Below, piece by piece: positions 1-7,957 of a DNA stretch of 14,819 nucleotides (position 1 is its first letter; every line of letters begins with the position of its first letter). The translations under genes were made by a program, and so were the position numbers. The DNA comes from Oscillospiraceae bacterium (lineage in GTDB: Bacteria; Bacillota; Clostridia; Oscillospirales; Acutalibacteraceae): positions 1 through 14,819 of the forward strand of contig CADBPL010000189.1 in the NCBI GenBank assembly GCA_902796535.1. Reading direction: 5' to 3'. Below the pieces are notes generated by a model. That model was not told the DNA's origin and did no database searches. It saw nothing but the letters and a program-made list of their open reading frames with translations.

Positions 1-564
1 AACGAGATCACGGCGCATCTGACCGAAGCGTGCTTTTCGCTGGATAATTCCCAGCCGGGTATGGAGCACGTTTACCGGCAGGAGGTCTGGAACGTGTTCG
101 CGGATTATATGCTTGCGTTATACAGCACGGTGTTCGGCAAGGAGATGTTCGGCCGTTCGCCCGAGGGCGCCACGCGCGAACTGCAGATGCACTGCTGGAT
201 GTATCGCACAGGCGATGTGATGCAGAGCATGGTCAAACCGCTTGACCTGCTGCTGGGCAAGGTGCCGCCGTTCACCCGGCTGTTCGGCTTGCTTCACACC
301 CTGCTCAACCGTGCCCGCATCACCGAGCTCGGCCCCACCGACGGCACCGATCACAACGGCTACGTTTTTGAGGAATCCTCGAGCGATATGCAGGCGCTGC
401 TTCGCTATGGGCTGGATTTTCTTTCTCTTGACTTTATGAACGGTCTGATCGATTATACGGACCGCATGGATCCCAAAGCGCGGGATCGGCTGGATCGGCT
501 GTTTTTCCACCCGAATGATTTGGAAGTTTTCGCCGAACGCCGAACGGTTCAAAAGGGAAGCTGA
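1..564 (+). CDS. 3' end of an unrecognised protein-coding gene
   Basis: The reading frame is open from the first base of the window and stops at TGA 562-564, giving the last 187 residues of a longer protein. The ATG at 61 is therefore probably internal rather than the true start. The visible part is a mixed alpha-helical, soluble-looking sequence with many Leu, Phe, Met and charged residues (for example FADYMLALYSTVFGKEMF and LLRYGLDFLSLDFMNGLIDY). It has no clear membrane segment and no catalytic motif I can name. I do not recognise the family. The next gene starts 64 bases downstream behind its own promoter-like sequence, so the two need not be co-transcribed. Coding status is supported by the long open frame and by codon use like that of its neighbours. 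Confidence 0.7.
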   Translation, partial: NEITAHLTEACFSLDNSQPGMEHVYRQEVWNVFADYMLALYSTVFGKEMFGRSPEGATRELQMHCWMYRTGDVMQSMVKPLDLLLGKVPPFTRLFGLLHTLLNRARITELGPTDGTDHNGYVFEESSSDMQALLRYGLDFLSLDFMNGLIDYTDRMDPKARDRLDRLFFHPNDLEVFAERRTVQKGS

Positions 565-584
565 ACCGGTCAAGCGTTTGTCTG

Positions 585-613
585 TTGACAGTTTATCTAT
601 TCTTTAATATGAA
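585..613 (+). promoter_or_regulatory. Possible SigA-type promoter for the GtrII-like gene
   Basis: A perfect -35 box TTGACA lies at 585-590. With a 17-base spacer the -10 position is TATGAA (608-613), which matches consensus at four of six positions. Transcription would start near 620, only about nine bases before the ATG at 629, so the leader would be very short. The strong -35 argues for a promoter; the weak -10 and short leader argue for caution. Confidence 0.4.
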
Positions 614-628
614 AGGGCTTGATGAGGG

Positions 629-2272
629 ATGAAGAAAGAGCTCAAATCATATGCGGTTTGTCTGTTGCAAAGCAAGCTCTATACGAGAGCAACACTGTTA
701 ACGCTTGTTTACTGCTTCCTGTTTCATCTGACAAATTTCATTCCTTTTATTGATGATTTGGCGACGAATTATTACCGAACAGTCGGTTTGCCGATGCTTG
801 GGCGCTTCGCGGGGCCGATCCTGACGTCGGTTTTCGGCTTTTTTGAGGAAGCGCCGGCAGGTGAAAACATCATTGGCTTACTTCTGCTGTGGTTTGCCGT
901 TTTGCTGATCAATGCGATGTTCCAGTATCTCAGCGGCGGCCGTATTTCAACCGCAGCTCAGACCGTATTTGCCTGCCTGGTCTTTTCTTGCCCCCTGATT
1001 CCGTCTTCGTTTGCGTTTTACGGCATGATCTTCAACTGCGGCGTCTGTTTCCTGCTGACTGCCGTTTCCATCTGCCTTCTGTGGCTCGCCTCGGAAAGCA
1101 GGCGGTATGTTCTGCTTCTCTTTCCGACGTTATTGATGATCCTGGCTGTTTCAATGTATGAATCCTATGCGGTTTTGTACGTATCGCTGGTTTTGGCTTT
1201 TGCGTTTGTTGAGCATTTTTATCAATCGGAAAAGGCGCCGTCTTACTATAAACACTTTTGGTTTATTGCGCTGGTGTCCGTTTTGGTGCTGGGCGTATCT
1301 GTTTTGGCCAAAGAGCTGCTTTCCAGAGCGGTCGTTTCGTTCTTCGGCCTCCCCGGCCTTCACCTGTATGCGCCGATCTACACGCTTGACGCCGGTTTGA
1401 TTGGTCAGCTGATCACCACCGTCAAAACAATGGTTATGTTCCATCTCACCGGTTTGTGGGACGTCGGCGTTCTTGCCGTCAACCTCGGCGTCATTTTGCT
1501 GCTTGCGGTGGCTGTTGTTTCTTTGTTTAAAATAAAGCCCTTCTCAAAAGGGCTTCTTTCAGCCCTCCTGCTGGTGATCCTTGCGCTGAGCATGGATATC
1601 CTGATGATGATCCGGGGCACGACTGTTCCGCTGAGAACGCTGCAGAGCGTTTGGGTCGTGGTTCCGTTTGCCGCAGCGATCGTTTTTTCGTTTTTCTTTC
1701 AAAACAGGAAAAAAGCTGTTCGGAATTGCGTTGTTATCCTCGCCGTTCTCGCAGTGATCTGGCAGGGGAGCAGCGTCAATTCCCAGTTTTACAGGGATCT
1801 TAATGCCAAGCGCATTGAAATTTCGGATATTGAAAAAGTCTATGAAACGGTGGCGCGCGATTATCCGACGGAAGAAAAGCCCGTGATCCTGTTTGGAGAA
1901 TACCCGATCACCAGCGCTTCCCAAAAGCTGCGATATACCACGGCCGACCATCCCGGGTTCAGGCTGGTCAATCGATTCTTCGGGGAAACGATCCAAAAAT
2001 ACTATGACACTTCTTCCGGTTATATCGTTCGCCGCACCGATCACTCGCTTCTCACCGAGACCCTGCTCTATCCCGGAACGAACAAGGGCATTACACGCTA
2101 CGATTATCTGGATTATCTTGGGATCGGCTACGTCAGCTACACGAAGGAACAATATCAACGGGCGAAAAAAGACGCCGCATCCATGCCCGATTGGGGGAAT
2201 GAAGGCTGCATCAAAGAAGCGGATGATTACATTGTGGTAAAGCTTTACGGATCCGTGGATCAGAACAACTGA
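629..2272 (+). CDS. Multi-pass membrane GtrII-like glucosyltransferase
   Basis: A 547-residue polytopic membrane protein. About ten hydrophobic segments fill residues 20-375, and a soluble C-terminal part follows (about 380-547). The first extramembrane loop holds an Asp pair (IDDLATNYYR, D42-D43) followed by LGRF (G58-R59). This DD-then-GR arrangement, the late Arg before a Pro/Leu-rich helix (R329, R336) and the C-terminal sequence RDLNAKRIEISDIEKVYE resemble the GtrII glucosyltransferase family. Those enzymes use an undecaprenyl-linked sugar to glucosylate O-antigen or other envelope glycans. No GtrA flippase or GtrB bactoprenol glucosyltransferase is adjacent, so donor and acceptor are unknown. 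The ATG at 629 has GAAAGGG at 611-617 (11 bases upstream) and GAGGG immediately before it, so ribosome binding is not ideal. The gene is monocistronic-looking, ended by a strong terminator. The assignment rests on topology and short motifs, so the exact reaction is inferred. Confidence 0.7.
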   Translation: MKKELKSYAVCLLQSKLYTRATLLTLVYCFLFHLTNFIPFIDDLATNYYRTVGLPMLGRFAGPILTSVFGFFEEAPAGENIIGLLLLWFAVLLINAMFQYLSGGRISTAAQTVFACLVFSCPLIPSSFAFYGMIFNCGVCFLLTAVSICLLWLASESRRYVLLLFPTLLMILAVSMYESYAVLYVSLVLAFAFVEHFYQSEKAPSYYKHFWFIALVSVLVLGVSVLAKELLSRAVVSFFGLPGLHLYAPIYTLDAGLIGQLITTVKTMVMFHLTGLWDVGVLAVNLGVILLLAVAVVSLFKIKPFSKGLLSALLLVILALSMDILMMIRGTTVPLRTLQSVWVVVPFAAAIVFSFFFQNRKKAVRNCVVILAVLAVIWQGSSVNSQFYRDLNAKRIEISDIEKVYETVARDYPTEEKPVILFGEYPITSASQKLRYTTADHPGFRLVNRFFGETIQKYYDTSSGYIVRRTDHSLLTETLLYPGTNKGITRYDYLDYLGIGYVSYTKEQYQRAKKDAASMPDWGNEGCIKEADDYIVVKLYGSVDQNN

Positions 2273-2284
2273 GAGAAAAGAAGA

Positions 2285-2333
2285 AACAACGAAACAGAGA
2301 ACCCCTGAGCGGATTTCTGTTTCGTTGTTTTTT
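2285..2333 (+). terminator. Strong intrinsic terminator after the GtrII-like gene
   Basis: A perfect 14-base-pair stem (AACAACGAAACAGA at 2285-2298 with TCTGTTTCGTTGTT at 2316-2329) encloses a 17-base loop and runs into TTTTTT through 2333. It starts 13 bases after the stop codon. The A-rich left flank lets the stem extend, so the hairpin may also work on the opposite strand. Confidence 0.9.
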
Positions 2334-2343
2334 GTTCGGTCTC

Positions 2344-2372
2344 TTGCAAACGGTCGGGCGATATAGTATGAT
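2344..2372 (+). promoter_or_regulatory. SigA-type promoter of the DUF4838/GH95-like operon
   Basis: TTGCAA (2344-2349), a 17-base spacer and TATGAT (2367-2372) form a good vegetative promoter. The expected start of transcription is near 2379, giving a leader of about 35 bases before the ATG at 2414. It lies directly behind the upstream terminator, which marks a new transcription unit. Confidence 0.7.
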
Positions 2373-2413
2373 GAATAAAAAGATTCATTTCGGTTGTGCA
2401 GCAGGAGAACGCC

Positions 2414-4372
2414 ATGAAAAAACAGATCGCTTTTGTATTGACGCTTTTGTTCCTTTTTCTGACCGTGCTGCCCGCGTTCGGGGCGGGGGAGGGCGCGCCG
2501 GTTTTGGCGGCCCGCGGCGCGACGGATTACCGCATCGTGCTTTCATCGATCGCCGCGCCCGCCGAACAGACCGCCGCGAGCACACTGGCCGATTATCTCA
2601 ACCGCATCACCGGCGCCGTGTTCCCCGTGGTGACCGACGCCGAACCGGCCGCTGAAAAAGAGCTGGTCGTCGGCGCGACCAACCGCGAGGCGGCGCGCTT
2701 TGCCGACAGAAGTGAGTGGGATGCCGACGCGGTGCGCCTGCTCGCCGACGGGCGGACGCTGTTCCTCACCGGCGGGTCTGCGCGGGGAACGCTCTACGCC
2801 GTTTATTCGTTTTTTGAGGACTGCCTCGGCTGCCGCTGGTTCACCCATGACCTGACTGTGGTTCCGCAGCTGGAAACGCTTTTGCTGCCCGACGTTGATT
2901 TTTTCTATGAGCCGAGCTTTAAGCTGCGGCAGACCTTCTGGGCTTTTTCCGCGGTGTATCCCGATTACTGCGCCGCCCACAAGCTGCACGGCGTGATGGC
3001 GGGCCTGCCCGAAGAATTGGGCGGCGGGCGCTATGAATTGGCTGTCAGCAGCGTTCACACCATGCAGCAGATCGTGCCGCAAACGCTGTTTGACGAGCAC
3101 CCCGACTATTTCGGCGCCGATGAAGCCGGTGTGCGCAGCCCGAACCGGCAGCCCTGCCTGCGCAGCGAGGGTGTGTTCCGCCTGGCGCTGGCCTATGCCG
3201 AAAGCTATTTTTCACAGTATAACGCGATTCTGAGCGTGTCGCAGAACGACAGCATGGATTTTTGCCAATGCGAAAAATGCCGCGCCTTCAATGCCGCCCA
3301 CGGCGGGGTCGACAGCGCCGCGCTGCTGGATTTTGTGAACCGCCTGGCGGCTGAAATCAAACAGACGCACCCGGCGGCGCAGATCGAAACGCTGGCCTAT
3401 CAGCGCTCGCAGCGGCCGCCCGCGGGCCTGACGGTGGGCGACAATGTGGTCATCCGCCTGTGCGCCATGAACACCTGCACGCTGCACGACCTTGACGATC
3501 CGGCCTGCCCGCCCAACAAGGCGTTCGACGTTGATTTTTCGGGCTGGTCGAAGCTGACCGACCGGCTGTATATCTGGGATTACAGCACGGATTTCCAGTA
3601 TTATTACGCGCTGTTCCCGAACCTCACCACCCTGCAAAGGCGCTATCAATATTTCCGCGATCATAACGTGGTCGGCGTGTTTGACAACGGCTGCGGCGAG
3701 GTGAGCGTGGCGGGCGAATTCCACGAGCTGCGCGTCTATCTGCTGCTCAAGCTGATGTGGGACCCCGACGCCGACGTTGAGCGGCATATCCGCGAATTCT
3801 GCGCTGCCTATTACGGCGCGGCGGCGGACGACGTGATCGAGTTTATCAACTGTTTTGAAGCGAATGTGGGCGGCTTCAACCCGCGCACCTTCCGGCAATG
3901 CCACAACAGCTGTCAGGACGGCGGCGTCAGTCTGCTCAACAACGCCGCGCTTTCCGGCCGGAACGTGAAAAAGCTGGACGGCGTCATGGCTTCGGCTAAG
4001 AGCAAGAGCCTTTCGGCGGCTCAGGCAAAGAATCTGCTGGGGCTGGAATTGAGCTGGCGCTTTTTCAAAAACGCGCTCTTTGTCGGCGAATTCAACTGGT
4101 TTTCGGGCTTCACCGATCCGGCGTCGGTAACGAAGCAGCTCGTGGCCGATCTGCGCGCCTACGGCGTGACCATCCTGAGCGAGGGCTGGGGATTATATCT
4201 GCACGAGGACGAGCCCGATGCGCGCATGATGCCGACGTTCTGGTATACCGATGAGGCTTCGCTCCCGACGGATATCAAGCTGGACATGAAGCTGCGCGTA
4301 TTCGCCAACACCGTTCTGCGCGCCGTCTGTACGCCGCTGCGGCTCATAAAAGAAAGGAATGAGAGAGTATGA
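2414..4372 (+). CDS. Secreted DUF4838 protein, glycoside-hydrolase-like
   Basis: A 652-residue protein with a signal peptide: a KK n-region, a Leu/Phe core and likely cleavage near residue 24 (AFGA/GEG). Residues about 30-160 resemble the alpha/beta domain found before GH20/GH67-type barrels, ending in RGTLYAVYSFFEDCLGCRWF (124-143). Residues about 170-440 resemble DUF4838, a GH20-like barrel of unproven activity, with the hallmark QNDSMDFCQCEKC (277-289; Cys284, Cys286, Cys289 may bind a metal or form a disulphide). The rest is helical, without anchor or dockerin. The frame also opens at a GTG at 2396, but the ATG at 2414 is preferred: AGGAG (2403-2407) lies six bases upstream and it places the signal peptide at the N-terminus. 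It overlaps the next gene by four bases (ATGA), implying translational coupling. The family is predicted to act on polysaccharides; substrate unknown. Confidence 0.8.
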   Translation: MKKQIAFVLTLLFLFLTVLPAFGAGEGAPVLAARGATDYRIVLSSIAAPAEQTAASTLADYLNRITGAVFPVVTDAEPAAEKELVVGATNREAARFADRSEWDADAVRLLADGRTLFLTGGSARGTLYAVYSFFEDCLGCRWFTHDLTVVPQLETLLLPDVDFFYEPSFKLRQTFWAFSAVYPDYCAAHKLHGVMAGLPEELGGGRYELAVSSVHTMQQIVPQTLFDEHPDYFGADEAGVRSPNRQPCLRSEGVFRLALAYAESYFSQYNAILSVSQNDSMDFCQCEKCRAFNAAHGGVDSAALLDFVNRLAAEIKQTHPAAQIETLAYQRSQRPPAGLTVGDNVVIRLCAMNTCTLHDLDDPACPPNKAFDVDFSGWSKLTDRLYIWDYSTDFQYYYALFPNLTTLQRRYQYFRDHNVVGVFDNGCGEVSVAGEFHELRVYLLLKLMWDPDADVERHIREFCAAYYGAAADDVIEFINCFEANVGGFNPRTFRQCHNSCQDGGVSLLNNAALSGRNVKKLDGVMASAKSKSLSAAQAKNLLGLELSWRFFKNALFVGEFNWFSGFTDPASVTKQLVADLRAYGVTILSEGWGLYLHEDEPDARMMPTFWYTDEASLPTDIKLDMKLRVFANTVLRAVCTPLRLIKERNERV

Positions 4373-6858
4373 ACCACCGCAAAAAGCCCCTGACGGGCAT
4401 TCTGCCGCATATGCCGGACGAGACCATGACGCCGGGAAGAATGCGCATCAACACCGACGGCGAAAAAGAAGCGAAAAAGCACGTCTATGAGCGCATGGGC
4501 ACCGTGCCGGATTTCCGCCGCGCCTACGTCATCGGCGCGGGCGACCTCGGCGCCGCCATTCATGGCACGCCGGATAACTATACCTATCATATCTGCAAGA
4601 ACGACCTGTGGTGGGACGATTTCGATTCCGACCCGCCGTGTTATCTGCCCGGCGGTCTGGAGGAACTGCGCGAACGCATTGTGGCAGGCGACCCCACGCT
4701 CAAGCAGGACGTGTTCGCGGCGGCGAACAACCGCAACAATCAGCCCAACCAGACCTCGGCGGCGCGGCTGACGCTGCACCTGATCAGCGGCGGCGTGCAG
4801 GCACATATCAAAGAGCGCATGGAATTGCACAGCGGCGTGGTCACCCAGACCTACGGCTGCGGCAACCAGAACGGCGTCATCTGCGGCGAGGGCTTCACCA
4901 CCACAAGCTGCATGTCGCCCGCCGAAAACGTGCTGTTCATCGGCTGCACGGCCAGTCCCCGCGCGGGGCATATGGGCAAAATCTCGCTGGAATTGACCAA
5001 AGACCCGATGGAGGTCTGCGCCAACATCGGGTATCTCTCGCCCGATGAGATCAAACGGCAGGAGGATGAGATCGAGCGGTATTATACCCCCGTTCCCTTT
5101 GTGGACGGGCCTTATTTCGGCTTCACCATGCGCCTGAAAACCGGTCACGACCCCGCGCGTTCGCCGGACGTGCATTACACGGTGATGATGCGCGCTTCCG
5201 ATCACATCAAGGCTTACGCGGTCGGCTCAAAGGTCATGGCCGAAGGGCGTCCCGCCGGACGGGAGGCCTGCTTCCTCCTCACCGTCGTTTCCACCTACGA
5301 TGCGGCCGACACCGTGGGCGAGGCCAAACGGCGGCTGCAGCGCGTGTGGGATTATCACGCGCCCATTGTGGTGAGCAACTGCACCGAATGGTACCGCCAT
5401 ATCTGGAAGCGCTCATGGATCCGTCTGCCCGACCCGAAGCTTTCGCGCCCGTGGTACTGGGGCGTTTATCAGGCGCTGGCCTCACGTATGCCGGGGCGGC
5501 AGCCTGCCGGCTACCTTGCGCCGTGGTACCAGTCCTCCTACGCGAATTGGGGGCACCATATCCTCACCTATGAGCAGGCCAAAACCAATTTAGGGCTGCT
5601 GCCCACCAACCACGCCGAGCTGCTCGAGCCGTGGTTCCACCTGCTCTTTATGGCGCGTGAAAAGCTTCAGGCCTTTACACGGGATTATTATCACCTCAAC
5701 GGCACCGCCTACCCGCACGCCATTTCCACCATCGGCACCGTCACGACCTCCGCTATCAACCTCAACGGCACCATGATGAATATTTCGACCACGGGTGAGA
5801 GCGTGAAGTACTGCTGGGATTACTATACCCACACCGGCGACGTGGATTTTCTGCGCGAGGTCGGCTACCCGCCGCTGCGCGACGCGGCGATCTTTTACCA
5901 TGAATATCTGCTCACCGACGAACAGACCGGTCAAAAATACATCTTCCCCTCCCGCAGTCAGGAGTTCACGAACACCATCGGCCTGTCTAACGAATATATG
6001 ACCGATTCGCTCATCGACCTGTGCATGGTGCGCCGCACGCTGGACGCCGCCGCGAAGGCCGCCGACATCCTCAGAACGGATGCGGAGCTTTCGGCCGCGT
6101 GGAAGGCCGATCTGGCGGCGCTGCGCGCCGATTACGCCGTCTGGCCGGACGGCACATGGAAGACCGCGGTCGACACCGACGACACCACACTCGATTACGG
6201 CCCGCCCTGCGTGACCGACCTCGCGCCCATCTGTTACACGGGCGAGGTGGACGCATGGCACGGCGCCACGCCCGAAATGATCGAAGCCGCCCGCAAAACC
6301 GTCAAAAAATACGTGCGCGACAACGAGATTCCGTGGGATCGCTCCTTCGGCATGATCGCGCGGCTGCGCATGGGCGACGCCGCCTATGCCGGGCGAATCC
6401 TGCGCCTGCTGCCCGAACAGTATGAAGAGGGCGGAAATCTGGACGCGCCCGTTGCGCATGACTGCGACTATTCCGTGAGCAAGGGCAGCGCCTACACCGC
6501 GCAGGTCATCAGCGAAATGCTGTTCCAGAGCCAGGGCGGCGTGCTGCGCTTTTTCCCGGCGTGGGATGCTTCGCTGGGCGATGCGGCGTTTTATTCGCTG
6601 CGCGGCGAGGGCGCGTTTCTGGCCAGCGCGGAAACAAGAAACGGCGAGATCGCCTACGCCATCATCCGCAGCCTTGTCGGGAACGTCTGCCGTGTGCACA
6701 AGCCGTTTGAAAACGCCCGTGTGCGCGATCTGGAAACCGGCGAAGCGGTCGATTTCACCGTTGAAGACGGCAACCTCGTGTTCCCGACCGAAACGGCGCA
6801 TGAATACGCCGTGGAGCGTGCCGGCCGCCCGCTGGAAAGCTTTGAAATGCTGGCTTGA
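4369..6858 (+). CDS. GH95-like six-hairpin glycosidase family protein
   Basis: An 829-residue protein with the layout of GH95 and related (alpha/alpha)6-barrel glycosidases (alpha-L-fucosidase/galactosidase clan). The N-terminal beta-domain has GAGDLGAAIHGTPDN (56-70) and KNDLWWDDFD (77-86). The barrel has the typical CWDYYTHTGDVDFLREVGYP (482-501) and FPSRSQE (526-532); Glu532 sits where the GH95 general acid lies. SEMLFQSQGGVLRFFPAW (715-732) and LRGEGAFLASAETRNGE (744-760) match the C-terminal end of the barrel. By eye, the catalytic Asp of the family DGNFG motif falls on KGSAY (Lys705), and the paired Asn region reads YANWGHH (391-397), so activity may differ or be absent. No signal peptide is visible, so the protein is predicted cytoplasmic. 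The start ATG overlaps the upstream stop and has AAAGGA (4353-4358) ten bases before it. Fold class is fairly sure; substrate is not. Confidence 0.72.
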   Translation: MNHRKKPLTGILPHMPDETMTPGRMRINTDGEKEAKKHVYERMGTVPDFRRAYVIGAGDLGAAIHGTPDNYTYHICKNDLWWDDFDSDPPCYLPGGLEELRERIVAGDPTLKQDVFAAANNRNNQPNQTSAARLTLHLISGGVQAHIKERMELHSGVVTQTYGCGNQNGVICGEGFTTTSCMSPAENVLFIGCTASPRAGHMGKISLELTKDPMEVCANIGYLSPDEIKRQEDEIERYYTPVPFVDGPYFGFTMRLKTGHDPARSPDVHYTVMMRASDHIKAYAVGSKVMAEGRPAGREACFLLTVVSTYDAADTVGEAKRRLQRVWDYHAPIVVSNCTEWYRHIWKRSWIRLPDPKLSRPWYWGVYQALASRMPGRQPAGYLAPWYQSSYANWGHHILTYEQAKTNLGLLPTNHAELLEPWFHLLFMAREKLQAFTRDYYHLNGTAYPHAISTIGTVTTSAINLNGTMMNISTTGESVKYCWDYYTHTGDVDFLREVGYPPLRDAAIFYHEYLLTDEQTGQKYIFPSRSQEFTNTIGLSNEYMTDSLIDLCMVRRTLDAAAKAADILRTDAELSAAWKADLAALRADYAVWPDGTWKTAVDTDDTTLDYGPPCVTDLAPICYTGEVDAWHGATPEMIEAARKTVKKYVRDNEIPWDRSFGMIARLRMGDAAYAGRILRLLPEQYEEGGNLDAPVAHDCDYSVSKGSAYTAQVISEMLFQSQGGVLRFFPAWDASLGDAAFYSLRGEGAFLASAETRNGEIAYAIIRSLVGNVCRVHKPFENARVRDLETGEAVDFTVEDGNLVFPTETAHEYAVERAGRPLESFEMLA

Positions 6859-6865
6859 TTTCGGA

Positions 6866-6914
6866 TCAAAAAGCACCCCGCAAACCGTATGGAACAACGG
6901 CTTGCGGGGCGCTT
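6866..6914. terminator. Bidirectional hairpin terminator between convergent genes
   Basis: AAGC-CCCCGCAA-CCGT (6871-6888) pairs with ACGG-TTGCGGGG-GCTT (6897-6914), interrupted only by two single-base mismatches, around an eight-base loop. On the minus strand the stem runs straight into a T5 tract (complement of 6868-6872), so it is a good terminator for the gene at 6937-7761. On the plus strand the T content after the stem (GGTTTAATC) is weak, but the hairpin begins just after the stop at 6858 and probably also ends the glycosidase operon. Confidence 0.75.
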
Positions 6915-6936
6915 GGTTTAATCGGCCTTTTTTCGG

Positions 6937-7761
6937 TCAGTGGATAAACAGAATGATCAGGGGAGCCAGAACGGCGCCGACGCCGATAAATCCCACAATG
7001 ACGGCAGCCAGTTCAAACACTTCTCTGGTCACATTGATGTTATAGATGCTGTAAAAACGGTTGAGTCTGACGGCTGTGATCAGCGCAACGACAGGCAGGG
7101 CAAAAAGCGTGGCCGCGATGCCGCTGGTCACCAGCGTTGTGTTGCCCGTGATGAAGCCTTTCAAAAAGGTGGCAATTGTCAAGGGCAGCTGAACCGGAAT
7201 CACGGTCAAACCGGTCACTTGTTTAACGATTCCTTCTTCGGAGCCCATGCTGATCAAACCGGAAGCGGAATCCTTCAACAGACCCTCGGGCAGATCAAAT
7301 TGAAACATCGCGATATCTTCATAATCTTTCAGCCCGATGGCGACCATTTTGGCGCCCGCCTGACCGTTTGTTGAGAATACGTCAAGCGTCAGCACGCCGG
7401 CTTCATAAGAAACGGGCTTGGCCTTGGCAATGGTTGCTTTTTGATACAATTCCTCTTCCGGACGCTCCGACATTCTGAACAGATTCAGATAAAGCCCCTC
7501 GTATATGGTGAGCTCTGCATTTTCGTCAAACGTATCAAAGGCGGCGGCAGGCGTGCCGTTTTCGTCACTTGCGGCGCGAATGGTCATGGTCAGCTGCAAG
7601 ACTGTTTCCTGATCGTCCGATTTGAGCTGTGTGGCTTCCACACGTTCAATGGTGATTTGGACAGGCTCCCTGGTTTCTTCTGCGGCGGCGGAAACCGCCA
7701 GCGCGGACAGAAGCAGGCAAAGGCTCAGGATCACAGCAATCGTTTTTTGACAGATCTTCAT
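6937..7761 (-). CDS. Unrecognised signal-peptide protein with two C-terminal membrane helices
   Basis: A 274-residue protein I cannot place in a family. Residues 1-26 form a signal peptide (MKICQKTIAVILSLCLLL, likely cleavage after SAAA). Residues about 30-190 are an acidic, beta-rich extracytoplasmic region with alternating strands (VQITIERVEATQL, TVLQLTMTIRAA). Two hydrophobic helices follow, about 208-232 and 249-272, ending in LIILFIH, with a short basic/aromatic stretch (RLNRFYSIYNINVTRE) between them. It is thus a membrane-anchored surface domain. The start is well supported: AGGAGT (complement of 7771-7776) lies nine bases upstream of the ATG. It has its own promoter and a terminator, so it is a single-gene unit, divergent from the c-di-GMP operon. 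A functional link to that operon is only a guess from shared intergenic space. Confidence 0.75.
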   Translation of the reverse strand: MKICQKTIAVILSLCLLLSALAVSAAAEETREPVQITIERVEATQLKSDDQETVLQLTMTIRAASDENGTPAAAFDTFDENAELTIYEGLYLNLFRMSERPEEELYQKATIAKAKPVSYEAGVLTLDVFSTNGQAGAKMVAIGLKDYEDIAMFQFDLPEGLLKDSASGLISMGSEEGIVKQVTGLTVIPVQLPLTIATFLKGFITGNTTLVTSGIAATLFALPVVALITAVRLNRFYSIYNINVTREVFELAAVIVGFIGVGAVLAPLIILFIH

Positions 7762-7807
7762 GAATTTGACACTCCTTTATTTGACATAATGGCACATCTT
7801 ACTTTTT

Positions 7808-7836
7808 ATTATATTGGTTTTTTCAGTCAGAATCAA
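7808..7836 (-). promoter_or_regulatory. SigA-type promoter for the minus-strand membrane protein
   Basis: Read on the minus strand, TTGATT (complement of 7831-7836), a 17-base spacer and a perfect TATAAT (complement of 7808-7813) are present. Transcription should begin near 7801, about 40 bases before the ATG at 7761. Confidence 0.75.
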
Positions 7837-7865
7837 GCTCTTTTCCGTTGTATCGGCCTTTATTT

Positions 7866-7880
7866 AACGCGCGACGCGTT
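7866..7880. repeat. Short perfect inverted repeat between divergent promoters
   Basis: AACGCG-CGA-CGCGTT is a six-base-pair perfect inverted repeat with a three-base centre. It is a GC-rich island in otherwise AT-rich DNA, 30 bases upstream of the minus-strand -35 box and 48 bases upstream of the plus-strand -35 box. It could be an operator for both divergent units or chance. No T-run follows, so it is not a terminator. Confidence 0.35.
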
Positions 7881-7928
7881 TTCGTAGATTTAAACAAAAC
7901 ATTTTTTCTCAGCGAGCGCTTTTTTTGA

Positions 7929-7957
7929 TTGACTGCTGAACCGAAATATATTATAAT
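7929..7957 (+). promoter_or_regulatory. SigA-type promoter of the HD-GYP/GGDEF operon
   Basis: TTGACT (7929-7934), a 17-base spacer and a perfect TATAAT (7952-7957), with a T7 tract just upstream of the -35 that could act like an UP element. The predicted start near 7964 leaves a 28-base leader before the ATG at 7992, too short for a riboswitch. An alternative TTGATT/TATATT pair lies 4-5 bases upstream. Confidence 0.8.

Noticed and set aside
545..568. CGGTTC/GAACCG inverted repeat spanning the stop of the first gene
   Set aside because: The stem is only six base pairs with a 12-base loop and no T tract after it, too weak to call a terminator.
1535..1555. Perfect 8-bp hairpin AAGCCCTT-ctcaa-AAGGGCTT inside the GtrII-like gene
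   Set aside because: It resembles a terminator stem but no T-run follows (CTTTCAGCCC). It lies within a continuous coding frame and encodes a plausible cytoplasmic loop (KIKPFSKGLL).
2396..2413. GTG start 18 bases upstream of the DUF4838 gene
   Set aside because: The stretch contains the ribosome-binding site AGGAG, and starting there would place non-signal residues ahead of a normal signal peptide.
5590..6897. Long minus-strand open frame (435 codons) opposite the GH95-like gene
   Set aside because: It is a shadow of the GC-rich plus-strand coding frame. Its product is a His/Arg/Ala/Gly-rich sequence without domains, and no ribosome site or promoter fits. Similar shadows opposite the DUF4838, HD-GYP, GGDEF and CopA genes were dropped for the same reason.
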